Made by a program: the position numbers and the translations under genes. 64,000 nucleotides of DNA, from NCBI RefSeq assembly GCF_009852415.1, contig NZ_WOXS01000002.1, positions 2,564,501-2,628,500 of the forward strand, read 5' to 3'. Each line of letters opens with the position of its first letter. The first letter of the stretch is position 1. Of this stretch, positions 1 through 9,215 are shown piece after piece. Origin of the DNA: Streptomyces sp. Tu 3180. GTDB taxonomy: Bacteria > Actinomycetota > Actinomycetes > Streptomycetales > Streptomycetaceae. The notes beneath the pieces were generated by a model, which saw nothing but the letters and a program-made list of their open reading frames with translations, did not search any database and was not told the DNA's origin.

Positions 1-84
1 GTCGACGCGTTCCTCGAGAAGTTCGTCCAGGGCGAGCAGACCCCCGAGCCGGGTGCCGCCTGCACCAACGGGCTGAGCGGATGA
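1..84 (+). CDS. C-terminal fragment of a DUF3105-like protein (partial)
   Basis: The first 28 codons read in frame to TGA at 82-84 and end in ...ACTNGLSG. The 5' part lies outside the window. Codon use is typical of the surrounding genes. The stop overlaps the next start as ATGA, so the two genes are translationally coupled. In Streptomyces a DUF3105 membrane-anchored protein usually precedes a DUF305 protein, and the cysteine-containing tail fits that. The family assignment rests mainly on this neighbourhood because only the tail is visible. Confidence 0.5.
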   Translation, partial: VDAFLEKFVQGEQTPEPGAACTNGLSG

Positions 85-701
85 GGCAGGCCGGACTGAT
101 CGCGGGGGCCGCGGCGACCGTGCTCGTCGCGGCCGGCGCGATCAGCTACGCGGTCGCCGGGGACGAGGGGTCGGACCGGCCCCCCTCCGCCGGGTCCGCG
201 GACGCCGGGTTCGCCCGGGACATGGCCGTGCACCATCAGCAGGCCGTCGAGATGTCGTACATCGTGCGGGACCGGACGGACGACGAGGAGGTCCGGCGGC
301 TCGCCTACGACATCGCCCAGACGCAGGCCAACCAGCGGGGCATGCTGCTGGGCTGGCTCGACCTGTGGGAGCTGCCGAAGGTGTCCGCCGATCCGCCGAT
401 GACGTGGATGGGCATGGGGGACGCGGCCTCCGGCAAGGACGGGGCGTTGATGCCGGGGATGGCGACCAACGCCGAGATGAAGCGGCTGGGGACCCTGAGC
501 GGGAAGCAGGCGGAGGTCTTCTACCTCCAGCTCATGACGGACCATCACAAGGGCGGGGTCCACATGGCTCAGGGGTGTGTCCGCGCGTGCGAGGTCCGGG
601 TGGAGAAGCGGCTCGCCCGGGGCATGGTGGAGGCGCAGGAGTCGGAGATCGCGCTGATGGCGGAGATGCTGGAGGAGCGGGGGGCGGCGCCCCGGCCCTA
701 G
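81..701 (+). CDS. DUF305 domain protein, secreted or membrane anchored
   Basis: 206 aa. An N-terminal hydrophobic segment (about residues 4-27) serves as a signal or membrane anchor, so the rest should be extracytoplasmic. Two His/Met motifs typical of DUF305 are visible: DMAVHHQQAVEMS near residue 50 and LMTDHHKGGVHMA near 155. The family folds as a four-helix bundle, is often Met/His rich, and is linked to copper handling, but its exact role is unknown. The start is set by the ATGA overlap with the upstream gene. The TAG stop lies inside the left arm of the inverted-repeat element that follows. Function beyond family level is not inferred. Confidence 0.85.
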   Translation: MRQAGLIAGAAATVLVAAGAISYAVAGDEGSDRPPSAGSADAGFARDMAVHHQQAVEMSYIVRDRTDDEEVRRLAYDIAQTQANQRGMLLGWLDLWELPKVSADPPMTWMGMGDAASGKDGALMPGMATNAEMKRLGTLSGKQAEVFYLQLMTDHHKGGVHMAQGCVRACEVRVEKRLARGMVEAQESEIALMAEMLEERGAAPRP

Positions 702-888
702 GGGGTGTCGTTTGGATCTTGCCGGGGTCGCGGGGCCCGGCACGCGCATCTGCGGCGTTGTCGTCGGTTGCCGGGGCTCCGCCCTGGCGCCCTCCTCCGC
801 CTTGCGTCCGCACGCACCAGCCCCCGCTCGGATCGGTCCGCAAGGCACCGTTGCCCGGAGCCGGCCTGATCCGAACGACACCCCCTAG
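698..888. repeat. 191-bp element bounded by near-perfect 21-bp inverted repeats
   Basis: The left arm (698-718, begins CTAGGGGGTGTCGTT) and the right arm (868-888) are reverse complements at 20 of 21 positions. The similarity continues weakly for about 12 bp inward. Both ends are CTAG. No open reading frame with coding character lies inside. The layout (terminal inverted repeats, about 150 bp core, non-coding, sitting in a gene 3' end) resembles a MITE or a mobile intergenic repeat. No flanking target duplication is obvious and I see no second copy in this window. The left arm supplies the stop codon of the DUF305 gene. Confidence 0.6.
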
Positions 889-997
889 CGGCCCGTCCCG
901 GCGGCCCGTCCCGGCGGCTTCCGGCAGCTTCGGGCGCTCCGTCCCGGCGGTCCGGGGCTCCCGGACATCGTGTCGCTCTGACGATTACACTGGGCCC

Positions 998-2764
998 GTG
1001 CCTCAACTACGTCTCGCCCTGAATCAGATCGACTCGCGCGTCGGTGACCTCGCCGGCAACGCCGAAACGATTGTCCGCTGGACCCGGCACTCCGCCGAAC
1101 AGGGAGCCCACCTGGTGGCGTTCCCGGAGATGGCGCTGACCGGGTATCCCGTCGAGGACCTCGCCCTCAGGTCGTCCTTCGTGGAGGCCTCCCGGGCGGC
1201 CCTGCGCTCGCTCGCCGCGCGGCTCGCCGAGGAGGGCTTCGGGGAGCTGCCGGTGGTCGTCGGCTACCTCGACCGCAGCGCGACCGCCCAGCCCAAGTAC
1301 GGACAGCCGGCGGGAGCGCCGCAGAACGCCGCGGCCGTGCTGTACGGCGGCGAGGTGGTGCTGAGCTTCGCCAAGCACCACCTGCCGAACTACGGGGTCT
1401 TCGACGAGTTCCGCTACTTCGTGCCGGGCGACACCATGCCGGTGGTGCGGGTGCACGGGGTCGACGTCGCCCTCGCCATCTGCGAGGACCTGTGGCAGGA
1501 CGGGGGGCGGGTGCCCGCGGCCCGGTCCGCCGGGGCCGGGCTGCTCCTGTCGATCAACGCCTCGCCGTACGAGCGCGACAAGGACGACACCCGGCTGGAG
1601 CTCGTGCGCAAGCGGGCGCAGGAGGCCGGGTGCACGACCGCCTACCTCGCGATGATGGGCGGGCAGGACGACCTCGTCTTCGACGGCGACTCGATCGTCG
1701 TCGACCGCGACGGCGAGGTCGTGACGCGTGCGCCGCAGTTCGCCGAGGAGTGCCTCGTGGTCGACCTCGACCTGCCCGCGGCGGCCGCGGACGCGCCGGC
1801 GGGGGTCGTCGACGACGGGTTGCGGATCGACCGGGTCGTGCTGTCCGGGACGCCGCTGCCCGCGTACGAGCCGGAGCTGCCCGGCGGGTACGCGCAGCGG
1901 CTCGACGACGACGAGGAGGTGTACTCCGCGCTGGTCGTCGGGTTGCGGGCGTACGTCGTGAAGAACGGGTTCCGGTCCGTGCTGATCGGGCTGTCCGGGG
2001 GCATCGACTCGGCGCTGGTGGCCGCGATCGCGTGTGACGCGGTGGGGCCGGAGAACGTGTACGGCGTGTCGATGCCGTCGAAGTACTCGTCCGAGCACTC
2101 CAAGGGCGACGCGGCCGAGCTGGCGCGGCGGACGGGGCTGAACTTCCGGACGGTGGCGATCGAGCCGATGTTCGACGCGTACATGGGGGCGCTGGGGCTG
2201 ACGGGCCTCGCGGAGGAGAACCTCCAGTCCCGGCTGCGGGGGACGCTGCTCATGGCGATCTCCAACCAGGAGGGACACATCGTGCTGGCGCCCGGCAACA
2301 AGTCGGAGCTGGCGGTGGGCTACTCGACGCTGTACGGCGACTCCGTGGGGGCGTACGGGCCCATCAAGGACGTGTACAAGACGTCGGTGTTCCGGCTCGC
2401 GCGGTGGCGGAACCGGGCGGCGGCGGAGCGGGGGGAGACGCCGCCGATCCCGGAGAACTCGATCAGCAAGCCGCCGAGCGCCGAGCTGCGGCCGGGGCAG
2501 GTCGACACGGACTCGCTGCCGGACTATCCGGTGCTGGACGCGATCCTGGAGCTGTACGTGGACCGGGACCGGGGGGCGGACGAGATCGTCGCGGCCGGGT
2601 TCGACCGGGAGCTCGTGGCGAAGACGCTGCGGATGGTGGACCGGGCGGAGTACAAGCGGCGGCAGTACCCGCCGGGGACGAAGATCTCCCCGAAGGGGTT
2701 CGGGAAGGACCGGCGGCTGCCGATCACCAATGGCTGGCGGGAGCAGGCGCCCGCGGCGGACTGA
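998..2764 (+). CDS. nadE: glutamine-dependent NAD+ synthetase
   Basis: 588 aa. It makes NAD+ from nicotinic acid adenine dinucleotide using ATP and glutamine-derived ammonia, the last step of NAD synthesis in the cytoplasm. The N-terminal nitrilase-type glutaminase has the Glu-Lys-Cys triad visible (FPEMALTGY near 44, AKHHLPNYG, ALAICEDLW). The C-terminal synthetase has the ATP-pyrophosphatase loop GLSGGIDSALVAA and the late motif KISPKGFGKDRR. The reading frame stays open far upstream, but homology begins at MPQLRLALNQ. A TACACT -10 element at 986-991 ends six bases before GTG 998, with no Shine-Dalgarno, so the mRNA is probably leaderless. A hairpin terminator follows. Confidence 0.95.
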   Translation: MPQLRLALNQIDSRVGDLAGNAETIVRWTRHSAEQGAHLVAFPEMALTGYPVEDLALRSSFVEASRAALRSLAARLAEEGFGELPVVVGYLDRSATAQPKYGQPAGAPQNAAAVLYGGEVVLSFAKHHLPNYGVFDEFRYFVPGDTMPVVRVHGVDVALAICEDLWQDGGRVPAARSAGAGLLLSINASPYERDKDDTRLELVRKRAQEAGCTTAYLAMMGGQDDLVFDGDSIVVDRDGEVVTRAPQFAEECLVVDLDLPAAAADAPAGVVDDGLRIDRVVLSGTPLPAYEPELPGGYAQRLDDDEEVYSALVVGLRAYVVKNGFRSVLIGLSGGIDSALVAAIACDAVGPENVYGVSMPSKYSSEHSKGDAAELARRTGLNFRTVAIEPMFDAYMGALGLTGLAEENLQSRLRGTLLMAISNQEGHIVLAPGNKSELAVGYSTLYGDSVGAYGPIKDVYKTSVFRLARWRNRAAAERGETPPIPENSISKPPSAELRPGQVDTDSLPDYPVLDAILELYVDRDRGADEIVAAGFDRELVAKTLRMVDRAEYKRRQYPPGTKISPKGFGKDRRLPITNGWREQAPAAD

Positions 2765-2785
2765 GCGAGTGCCGGCGCGAGCCGA

Positions 2786-2819
2786 GCAGGCACCCGCAGC
2801 CAGCCGAGCGGGTGCCTGC
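2786..2819 (+). terminator. hairpin terminator after nadE
   Basis: Perfect 12-bp stem (arms 2786-2797 and 2808-2819, GCAGGCACCCGC and its complement) with a 10-nt loop, 22 nt after the nadE stop. There is no U-tract, as is usual for Streptomyces terminators. Confidence 0.65.
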
Positions 2820-3057
2820 GGCCAGCTGAGCGGATCCGGGTGCGGGTGAGTGGGGGCGTCCGTCCGGCGTCTGCGGCGCGGCTGCGGGTTCGGTGGGGTG
2901 CGCGTGGCGCCTGTGGCCGTGGTGAGGCCGGGGGCGGGGCGGCTGCCTCACGCCCGCCGCCGTCCTCCGCCCCTCCCCGCCGTACGCGGCTGCGGGCGCG
3001 CCCGGCCGTCCCCGAGGTGACGGTCGCCCGCCGAGTCGCCCCCGATCGCGGGCGGTG
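2820..3057. other. gene-free gap between convergent genes
   Basis: About 240 bp of GC-rich sequence between the nadE terminator and the terminator of the minus-strand permease. Open frames exist but lack a ribosome binding site and coding-like third positions. I see nothing functional. Confidence 0.5.
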
Positions 3058-3093
3058 GTGTCCCCCCGGCGCCCTGAGGACCCGGGGGGACAC
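3058..3093 (-). terminator. hairpin terminator after the MFS gene
   Basis: 12-bp perfect stem (3058-3069 with 3082-3093, GTGTCCCCCCGG) and a 12-nt loop, 15 nt beyond the stop of the minus-strand permease gene. Confidence 0.6.
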
Positions 3094-3108
3094 GAGCGCG
3101 ATCCCGGC

Positions 3109-4338
3109 TCAGGCGCCGCCCACCCCGTCCAGCGCCTCCGTCCGCCGGGGCACGCGGCTCGCGACGACGCGTTCGCGGGCGGCCCTCGCTCCCGTTCGGC
3201 GCTCCACCGCGTGGGCGACCGACGCCACCCCGATGCCGGACGCCGCCAGCAGGGCCCCCGCGACGGCGGGGGACGTCGTGCCGAGGCCGGCGGAGAGCGC
3301 CAGGCCGCCGACCCACGCGCCGCCGGCGTTCGCCAGGTTGAAGGCGGCCTGGTTGGCCGAGGAGGCCAGCGAGGGGGCCGCCGCGGCCTTCTCCATGACC
3401 ATCAGCTGGAGGGGCGAGCCGGTGACGAAGGCCGCCGTGCCGAGCAGGGTCACCGCCAGTGCCGCGGTGGGCTCCGTGCGCATCAGGACGGGGAAGAGGG
3501 CCAGGACCGCCGTCAGCGAGACCAGGCCGCCGAAGAGGGTGGCGCGCAGGGAGTGGTCGGCCAGCCGGCCGCCCAGGAGGTTGCCGACCGTCGCGCCCAC
3601 CCCGAACAGGGCCAGCAGCAGGGTCACGCTCGCGTCGGAGTGACCGGCGGAGTCCGTCAGCATCGGCGTGATGTAGCTGTACGCCGCGAAGAGCGCGCCG
3701 AAGCCCGCGACGGTCGTGCCGAGGGCCAGCCAGAGGGGGAGGGAGCGCAGGGCGGCCAGCTCGCCGCGCAGGGCGGACCGCGGGGCGGCGGCGCCGGTCC
3801 CCGGTATCAGCAGCGCCAGGGACACGACCGCCGCCACGCCGATGGCGCTGACCGCAAGGAACGTCGCCCGCCAGCCGAAGTGCTGGCCCGCCAGGGTGGC
3901 CGCGGGGACGCCTGCCACGTTCGCCGTGGTCAGTCCGAGGAACATCAGGGAGACCGAGCGGGCCCTGCGTTCCGGGGTCGCCATGGTCGTGGCCACCACG
4001 GCTCCCACGCCGAAGAAGGCGCCGTGCGGGAGGCCGCTGAGGAAGCGGGCGGCCAGCAGCCAGGCGTGGTCGGGGGCGAGGGCCGAGAGCGCGTTGCCCA
4101 CGACGAACAGGGCCATCAGGGCGATCAGCACCGTGCGGCGGGGCAGGCGCGCGGTGGCCGCGGCGAGCAGGGGGGCGCCGACGACCACGCCCAGGGCGTA
4201 GGCGGAGACCAGGTGGCCCGCCTCGGGGAGGGAGACGCCCAGGTCGTGCGCGACGTCGGGGAGCAGCCCCATCATGACGAACTCGGTGGTGCCGATGCCG
4301 AAGGCACCCACGGCGAGGGCGAGCAGGGCCAGGGGCAT
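3109..4338 (-). CDS. MFS transporter, DHA1 / AraJ-like efflux permease
   Basis: 409 aa with about 12 predicted membrane segments, the usual length for DHA1 transporters. It starts MPLALLALAVGAFGIGTTEF and has the loop 2-3 signature region ATARLPRRTVLI, as in arabinose efflux / chloramphenicol-resistance-type proton antiporters. The substrate cannot be read from sequence. It follows the EEP gene on the same strand after 124 bp, so it may have its own promoter. GAAAGG about 7 nt upstream supports ATG 4338. The protein ends in a basic, non-membrane tail. Confidence 0.88.
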   Translation of the reverse strand: MPLALLALAVGAFGIGTTEFVMMGLLPDVAHDLGVSLPEAGHLVSAYALGVVVGAPLLAAATARLPRRTVLIALMALFVVGNALSALAPDHAWLLAARFLSGLPHGAFFGVGAVVATTMATPERRARSVSLMFLGLTTANVAGVPAATLAGQHFGWRATFLAVSAIGVAAVVSLALLIPGTGAAAPRSALRGELAALRSLPLWLALGTTVAGFGALFAAYSYITPMLTDSAGHSDASVTLLLALFGVGATVGNLLGGRLADHSLRATLFGGLVSLTAVLALFPVLMRTEPTAALAVTLLGTAAFVTGSPLQLMVMEKAAAAPSLASSANQAAFNLANAGGAWVGGLALSAGLGTTSPAVAGALLAASGIGVASVAHAVERRTGARAARERVVASRVPRRTEALDGVGGA

Positions 4339-4462
4339 GGAGGAGCGGACCTTTCGGGAGACCCATTATGTTCACGTACGGAACAAAATCTCTCAGGCCC
4401 GGTGTCCCCCGGGATGACACGGAGGTCGCCGAAAGGGGTTCGACAGGCGTTGGCCTGGGGTT

Positions 4463-5515
4463 TCAGCCCTCCGGTGTGGTGACCTTCACACGGGCCGCGA
4501 CGGGGAGGTGGTCGCTGGCCGTCGCCGGGAGGGTCCACGAACTCTCCGGCTCGGCGCCCTTGACCATGATCTGGTCGATCCGCGCCATCGGGAACGAGGC
4601 CGGCCAGCTGAAGCCGAAGCCGCTGCCCACGGCGCCCTGCGTGGAGCGCATCTGGGAGGTGACGGCCTTCAGGGCGCGGTCGTTCATCGTGCCGTTCAGG
4701 TCGCCGAGCAGGACGATGTTCTCCAGGCGCTCCCCGGCGATGGCCTCGCCCAGGGCGTCCGCGCTCTTGTCGCGCTGACGGGCCGTGAAGCCGGCCTCCA
4801 GCTTCACCCGGACCGAGGGGAGGTGGGCGACGTAGACCGCGACCTGCCCGGCGGGGGCCGTCACCGTGGCGCGCATCGCGCGCTCCCAGCCGAGGCGGAT
4901 GTCGACGGCCTTCACGTCGCTCAGCGGGTACTTGCTCCACAGGCCGACCGTGCCGACCACCGCGTGGTACTTGTACGTCGGCGCCAGCGCCCTCTCGTAC
5001 GTGGGGACCTCCGACGCCTTCAGCTCCTCCAGGGCCAGGACGTCGGCGCCCGAGGCGGCCACGTCGCGGGCGGTGCCGGACGGGTCCGGGTTCTGGGCGT
5101 TGACGTTGTGCGTGGCCACCGTGAGGTCGCCGCCGGCGGCGGTCTTGTCGGAGAGCAGTCCGCCGAAGAGGTTCAGCCACACCACCGCGGGCAGGACCGT
5201 CGCGATCAGCGCCGTCGCCGACCTGCGGAGCAGGGCCAGCAGGAGGAGGAGCGGGACGAACAGGCCCAGCCAGGGCAGGAACGTCTCCACCAGGCTGCCC
5301 AGGTTGCCCACCCGGTTGGGGATGTGGGCGTGGGCCAGCATGACCAGGGACAGCAGGGCCGCGCACGCGGCCAGGGCCAGGCCCCGGCGCCAGATGCGGC
5401 GGTCGCCGCGCAGGTCCCCCGCCAGGCGGTCGAGCAGACGCCGAAGCCGGGTCGGCCGGCGCTCGGGCCCAGGGCCGCCGGTGTCCGTCTCCGTCATGTA
5501 CGCCTGCTGCGCCAT
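4463..5515 (-). CDS. membrane-anchored endonuclease/exonuclease/phosphatase family protein
   Basis: 350 aa. The N-terminal 120 residues carry a basic cytoplasmic segment and three hydrophobic helices (about 45-62, 78-97, 103-120). The extracytoplasmic EEP domain follows, with conserved elements ATHNVNAQN, LALEELKAS, LLGDLNGT and the final ATASDHLPV that carries the catalytic Asp-His pair. Membrane EEP proteins of this layout are common in actinobacteria, and the substrate (nuclease, phosphodiesterase or lipid phosphatase) is unknown. GAGGCGA upstream supports ATG 5515. An internal ATG (5497) is an alternative. Confidence 0.85.
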   Translation of the reverse strand: MAQQAYMTETDTGGPGPERRPTRLRRLLDRLAGDLRGDRRIWRRGLALAACAALLSLVMLAHAHIPNRVGNLGSLVETFLPWLGLFVPLLLLLALLRRSATALIATVLPAVVWLNLFGGLLSDKTAAGGDLTVATHNVNAQNPDPSGTARDVAASGADVLALEELKASEVPTYERALAPTYKYHAVVGTVGLWSKYPLSDVKAVDIRLGWERAMRATVTAPAGQVAVYVAHLPSVRVKLEAGFTARQRDKSADALGEAIAGERLENIVLLGDLNGTMNDRALKAVTSQMRSTQGAVGSGFGFSWPASFPMARIDQIMVKGAEPESSWTLPATASDHLPVAARVKVTTPEG

Positions 5516-5705
5516 ACCGTCGCCTCACAACTTGCCGTGCACACCGTCACCCCGTGTCCGTACGACCCTAGGGGATGATCGGTTCCTTTCCTGCCGTCCG
5601 TCGACGGCCGTACGGGGGCGAGGACGCGCGAGGCCGCTCGGGGAGTTCCGCACGGGGGCGGAAAAAGCGTCCTCTGTGACGAAACGCGCACATCGGGGTT
5701 CCGTT

Positions 5706-6332
5706 CTACGGATGCGGCCTGACGGGACGTAGGCCCTGGAGCAGGGTGTCGACGACCCGTTCGGCGAGGTCGTCCGGCAGGTCGGCGTCGGGGCGCAGGA
5801 CGGTGCGGACGAGGAGGGGGCCGACGACGATGTCGTTGAGCAGCTCTATGTCGACGTCGTCGCGCAGTTCACCGTTCTCCCGGCCCCGGCGCAGCACCTC
5901 CAGGCCGAGGGTGCGGCGCGGCAGGATGACGGTGTTGTTGTAGGCGGCCCACAGCTTCGGGCTGCTCTTCATCTGGGCGTGCACGTTGTGCAGGATCGCC
6001 GACGTCCTGTTGGCCAGGCCGCGCCGGCGCAGGGAGTCCAGCAGGACGACGAGGTCGTCGCGCAGGGAGGTGCCGGGGAGTTCGGGATCCGGGGGCTCGG
6101 CGGCGCGCACGACGTCGACGAAGAGCTCCTCCTTGCCGCTCCAGCGGCGGTAGATGGTGGCCTTGCCGACGCCGGCGGTGCGGGCGATGCGCTCGATGGA
6201 GAGCTCCGCGAGCGGAACGCCGTCCTCCAGGAGCTTCATCGCGCCCTCGATGATGGCGCGCTCGACCGCCTCGCTGCGGGGGCGGCCCCGTGCGGGACCG
6301 TCCTGCCGGGGGCCGGTTCCGACCGGGCTCAC
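5706..6332 (-). CDS. TetR/AcrR family transcriptional regulator
   Basis: 208 aa. The N-terminal helix-turn-helix (about 20-65) shows the usual TetR pattern IERIARTAGVGKATIYRRWSGKEELF. The C-terminal ligand domain matches the TetR_C_16-like group. GTG 6332 is chosen because AAAGGAGG lies 8 nt upstream; the frame continues upstream without a better start. It lies immediately downstream of the DHA2 pump on the same strand (74 bp gap), and the perfect palindrome in front of the pump (8017-8041) is its likely operator. It therefore probably represses the pump, and itself by read-through, until a ligand binds. Confidence 0.92.
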   Translation of the reverse strand: MSPVGTGPRQDGPARGRPRSEAVERAIIEGAMKLLEDGVPLAELSIERIARTAGVGKATIYRRWSGKEELFVDVVRAAEPPDPELPGTSLRDDLVVLLDSLRRRGLANRTSAILHNVHAQMKSSPKLWAAYNNTVILPRRTLGLEVLRRGRENGELRDDVDIELLNDIVVGPLLVRTVLRPDADLPDDLAERVVDTLLQGLRPVRPHP

Positions 6333-6406
6333 GTCGCTGCCTCCTTTGGTGGGCCGGGGCGATTCTCCCCGGTGCGCGGCGGGAACGGTCCACCGGGGAG
6401 GGGTTC

Positions 6407-7996
6407 TCAGTCCGCCGCCGACACCAACTCCTGGTTCCGCTCCCCTCCTTCGGGCTCCCGGGCGCGGCCGGGCAGGAACAGGGCGGTGACGACCGCGCCG
6501 ACCAGCGCGATGCCCGCTCCGCACAGGGCCGTGACGTGCATCGCGTGCAGGAACGCGTCGTTCGCCGGGCCGACCAGGGCCTCGCCGCGCGCGCCCAGCC
6601 GGTCCGCCACGGCCAGGGTGGCCTCGATGGACTCGCCGGCGGCGTGGCGCGCGGCGGGCGGCAGCAGGCCGAGCCCGTCCTCGATGTCGTTGCGGTAGAC
6701 GGTGGACAGCACCGAGCCGAGGACGGCGACGCCGAGGGCGCCGCCCACCTGGCGGAAGGTGTTGCTGAGCGCGGAGGCCGAGCCGGCCTTCTCGCGGGGC
6801 AGGGCCTGCATGACGACGACGCTGACGGGCGTCATGACGTGCGTCATGCCGGTGCCCATCAGGAAGAAGACGGCCTCGATGAACCAGATCGGCGTGTCCG
6901 TGTCCAGGACGGCGAACGCGGCCAGCGTCACCGCGAGCGTCACCAGGCCGCCGGTGGTGGTGGCCCGGTGGCCGAAGCGGTCCACCAGCAGCCGGGCCCG
7001 CGGCGCGAAGACCGTCTGCGTGACGGCCAGCGGCAGCAGCAGCAGACCGGTCTGCAGCGGCGAGTGACCGCGCACGCTCTGGAGGTAGAAGACGGCGAAG
7101 AACGTCACGCCCATCAGCGCGAAGAAGACCAGCGCGATGGCGGCGATCGCGGCGGAGAAGACCTTGTTCCCGAAGTACGTGACGTCGATGGACGGGTGGT
7201 CGCTGCGCTTCTCGACCACGACGAAGACGGCGAGCACCGCGAGACCGGCGCCGACGGCCGACAGCACCGTGGCGTCGGTGAAGTCGGCGAGCTGGCCGCC
7301 CCTGATGACGCCGTAGACCAGCAGGACCAGGCCGGCCACGGACAGGACGACGCCGGCGGGGTCGACGCGGCCGGGGGCGGGGTCGCGGGAGTCGGGCACC
7401 AGCCACAGCATCAGGGCGACGGCGAGCAGCACGATGGGCACGTTGACGAGGAAGACCGAGCCCCACCAGAAGTGTTCCAGCAGCACGCCGCCGGTGATCG
7501 GTCCGACGGCGATGGCGAGCCCCACCCCGCCGGTCCAGACGCCGATGGCCTTGGGCTGCTCGTCGCGTTCGAAGACGTTCATCAGGACCGCCAGGGTGGC
7601 CGGCATGACGAACGCGGCGCCGAGGCCCATCACCGCGCGGAAGGCGATCAGCTCGGCCGGGGAACCGCAGAACGCGGCGAGCGCCGAGCCGGCGCCGAAC
7701 ACGGCGAGGCCGCCGATCAGCACCTTCTTGCGGCCGAACCGGTCGCCCAGCAGTCCCGCGGTGAACAACAGGCCCGCGAAGACGAGCGTGTAGGAGTTGA
7801 TCGCCCACTCCAGCTCGCTCTGCGTGGCACCCAGACCGGTGGGGGCGGGGGTGGAGATCGTCTTGATGGCGACGTTCAGGATCGAGTTGTCCAGCACGAC
7901 GATCAGCAGGCTCGTCATCAGGACGCCGAGGATCGCCCAGCGGCGCCGGTGCACGGCTTCCGGAACCCTGCGGGCGGGGGCGGCGGGAGTGGTCAT
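6407..7996 (-). CDS. MFS transporter, DHA2 (EmrB/QacA) drug efflux pump
   Basis: 529 aa with about 14 membrane segments, the DHA2 size class. Visible signatures include [15 protein letters not shown] in helix 1, [13 protein letters not shown] after helix 2 and the antiporter motif region [15 protein letters not shown] in helix 5. These pumps export amphipathic drugs using the proton gradient. ATG 7996 is chosen because helix 1 begins just after [10 protein letters not shown]; earlier in-frame starts would lie upstream of the promoter. TAGGCT at 8004-8009 ends seven bases before the ATG with no ribosome site, so the message looks leaderless. It forms an operon with the TetR gene downstream. 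Confidence 0.93.
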   Translation of the reverse strand: MTTPAAPARRVPEAVHRRRWAILGVLMTSLLIVVLDNSILNVAIKTISTPAPTGLGATQSELEWAINSYTLVFAGLLFTAGLLGDRFGRKKVLIGGLAVFGAGSALAAFCGSPAELIAFRAVMGLGAAFVMPATLAVLMNVFERDEQPKAIGVWTGGVGLAIAVGPITGGVLLEHFWWGSVFLVNVPIVLLAVALMLWLVPDSRDPAPGRVDPAGVVLSVAGLVLLVYGVIRGGQLADFTDATVLSAVGAGLAVLAVFVVVEKRSDHPSIDVTYFGNKVFSAAIAAIALVFFALMGVTFFAVFYLQSVRGHSPLQTGLLLLPLAVTQTVFAPRARLLVDRFGHRATTTGGLVTLAVTLAAFAVLDTDTPIWFIEAVFFLMGTGMTHVMTPVSVVVMQALPREKAGSASALSNTFRQVGGALGVAVLGSVLSTVYRNDIEDGLGLLPPAARHAAGESIEATLAVADRLGARGEALVGPANDAFLHAMHVTALCGAGIALVGAVVTALFLPGRAREPEGGERNQELVSAAD

Positions 7997-8003
7997 GCGG
8001 CCC

Positions 8004-8041
8004 AGCCTAGCGATTTCCGATACGAGACCGTCTCGTATCGG
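8004..8041 (-). promoter_or_regulatory. pump promoter with perfect 25-bp TetR-type operator
   Basis: Arms CCGATACGAGAC (8017-8028) and GTCTCGTATCGG (8030-8041) are exact complements around a single central base. On the minus strand the TAGGCT -10 element lies at 8004-8009, so the operator covers the -35 region. Binding would block RNA polymerase directly. The adjacent TetR gene is the obvious ligand. Confidence 0.85.
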
Positions 8042-8210
8042 TACTCCTTTGCCGAGATCTTGCCCGCCCATTACGTTCCTTTTGTCCGTTTTCCTCTCGG
8101 GTGGAACTCACAGGGGTTCCTCTGGTCCTCGCCGGGCCGAGGTGCCACCATGGACGTGGTCCGGGGACGCCGTCAGGGCGCCTCGAGATGACGTGTTAGG
8201 AGCCGTTGCA

Positions 8211-9086
8211 ATGACGCAGCTTTCGGCTGCCCCGACTGCGAAGTCGACCCCCTCCGACGGCAGCAGGGCGCTGTACGGGGGCAAGGGCACGCGCCGCATC
8301 ACCGTCCGCGACATCGCCGCCGCCAAGGAGCGCGGCGAGAAGTGGCCCATGCTCACCGCCTACGACGCGATGACCGCGTCCGTGTTCGACGAGGCCGGCA
8401 TCCCGGTGATGCTCGTCGGCGACTCGGCGGGCAACTGTCACCTCGGGTACGACACCACCGTGCCCGTCACGCTCGACGAGATGACCATGCTGTCCGCCGC
8501 CGTCGTACGGGGCACCTCGCGCGCCCTGATCGTGGGCGACCTGCCCTTCGGCTCCTACCAGGAGGGCCCGGTGCAGGCGCTGCGCTCGGCGACCCGGCTG
8601 GTCAAGGAGGCGGGCGTGGGCGCCGTCAAGCTGGAGGGCGGCGAGCGCTCGCACCGGCAGATCGAGCTGCTGGTGGAGTCCGGGATCCCGGTGATGGCGC
8701 ACATCGGCCTGACCCCGCAGTCGGTGAACGCCATGGGCTACCGGGTGCAGGGGCGCGGCGAGGAGGCGGCCCAGCAGCTGCTGCGGGACGCCAAGGCGGT
8801 CCAGGACGCGGGCGCCTTCGCGGTGGTCCTGGAGCTGGTGCCGGCCGAGCTGGCCGCCGAGGTGACCCGGACGCTGCACATCCCGACGGTCGGGATCGGC
8901 GCGGGCCCGCAGACCGACGCGCAGGTGCTGGTGTGGACCGACATGCTCGGGCTGACCGGCGGCCGGGTGCCGAAGTTCGTCAAGCAGTACGCGGACCTGC
9001 GCGAGGTCATGAGCGGCGCGGCGAAGGCCTTCGCCGAGGACGTCGTCGGCGGAACGTTCCCGCAGGAGGAGCACTCCGTCCACTGA
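8211..9086 (+). CDS. panB: 3-methyl-2-oxobutanoate hydroxymethyltransferase
   Basis: 291 aa. It transfers a hydroxymethyl group from 5,10-methylene-THF to alpha-ketoisovalerate to give ketopantoate, the first committed step of pantothenate and CoA synthesis. Family landmarks are [18 protein letters not shown], the metal-binding MLVGDSAGN segment, GAVKLEGG and HIGLTPQS. It is slightly longer than the E. coli enzyme because of an N-terminal extension (about 25 residues) typical of Streptomyces. TTAGGAG eight nt before ATG 8211 decides the start. It stands alone and ends at a strong hairpin. Confidence 0.96.
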   Translation: MTQLSAAPTAKSTPSDGSRALYGGKGTRRITVRDIAAAKERGEKWPMLTAYDAMTASVFDEAGIPVMLVGDSAGNCHLGYDTTVPVTLDEMTMLSAAVVRGTSRALIVGDLPFGSYQEGPVQALRSATRLVKEAGVGAVKLEGGERSHRQIELLVESGIPVMAHIGLTPQSVNAMGYRVQGRGEEAAQQLLRDAKAVQDAGAFAVVLELVPAELAAEVTRTLHIPTVGIGAGPQTDAQVLVWTDMLGLTGGRVPKFVKQYADLREVMSGAAKAFAEDVVGGTFPQEEHSVH

Positions 9087-9103
9087 GCCATCGCGGTACG
9101 ACA

Positions 9104-9141
9104 GCCGGCCCCGCCGATCTTCCCCCGTCGGCGGGGCCGGC
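9104..9141 (+). terminator. hairpin terminator after panB
   Basis: Perfect 14-bp stem (9104-9117 with 9128-9141, GCCGGCCCCGCCGA) and a 10-nt loop, 17 nt after the stop. Right after it, 9120-9190 contains loose direct repeats of GTCGGYGGKC type of no evident function. Confidence 0.75.
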
Positions 9142-9215
9142 GCCGTCGGCGGGCCGTCGGTGGTCGTCGGCGGGCTGTCGGTGGTTTGTCGGTGGCTGCT
9201 GGCATCGTCGCTGCC

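Noticed and set aside
365-997. Long N-terminal extension of the nadE frame
   Set aside because: It overlaps the DUF305 gene in another frame and runs through the inverted-repeat element. NadE homology begins at MPQLRLALNQ and a promoter element sits just before 998.
9120-9190. Functional direct-repeat array upstream of the DrrA-like gene
   Set aside because: GTCGGYGG-like units are irregular in spacing and overlap the panB terminator; probably simple GC-rich drift, not a regulator box.
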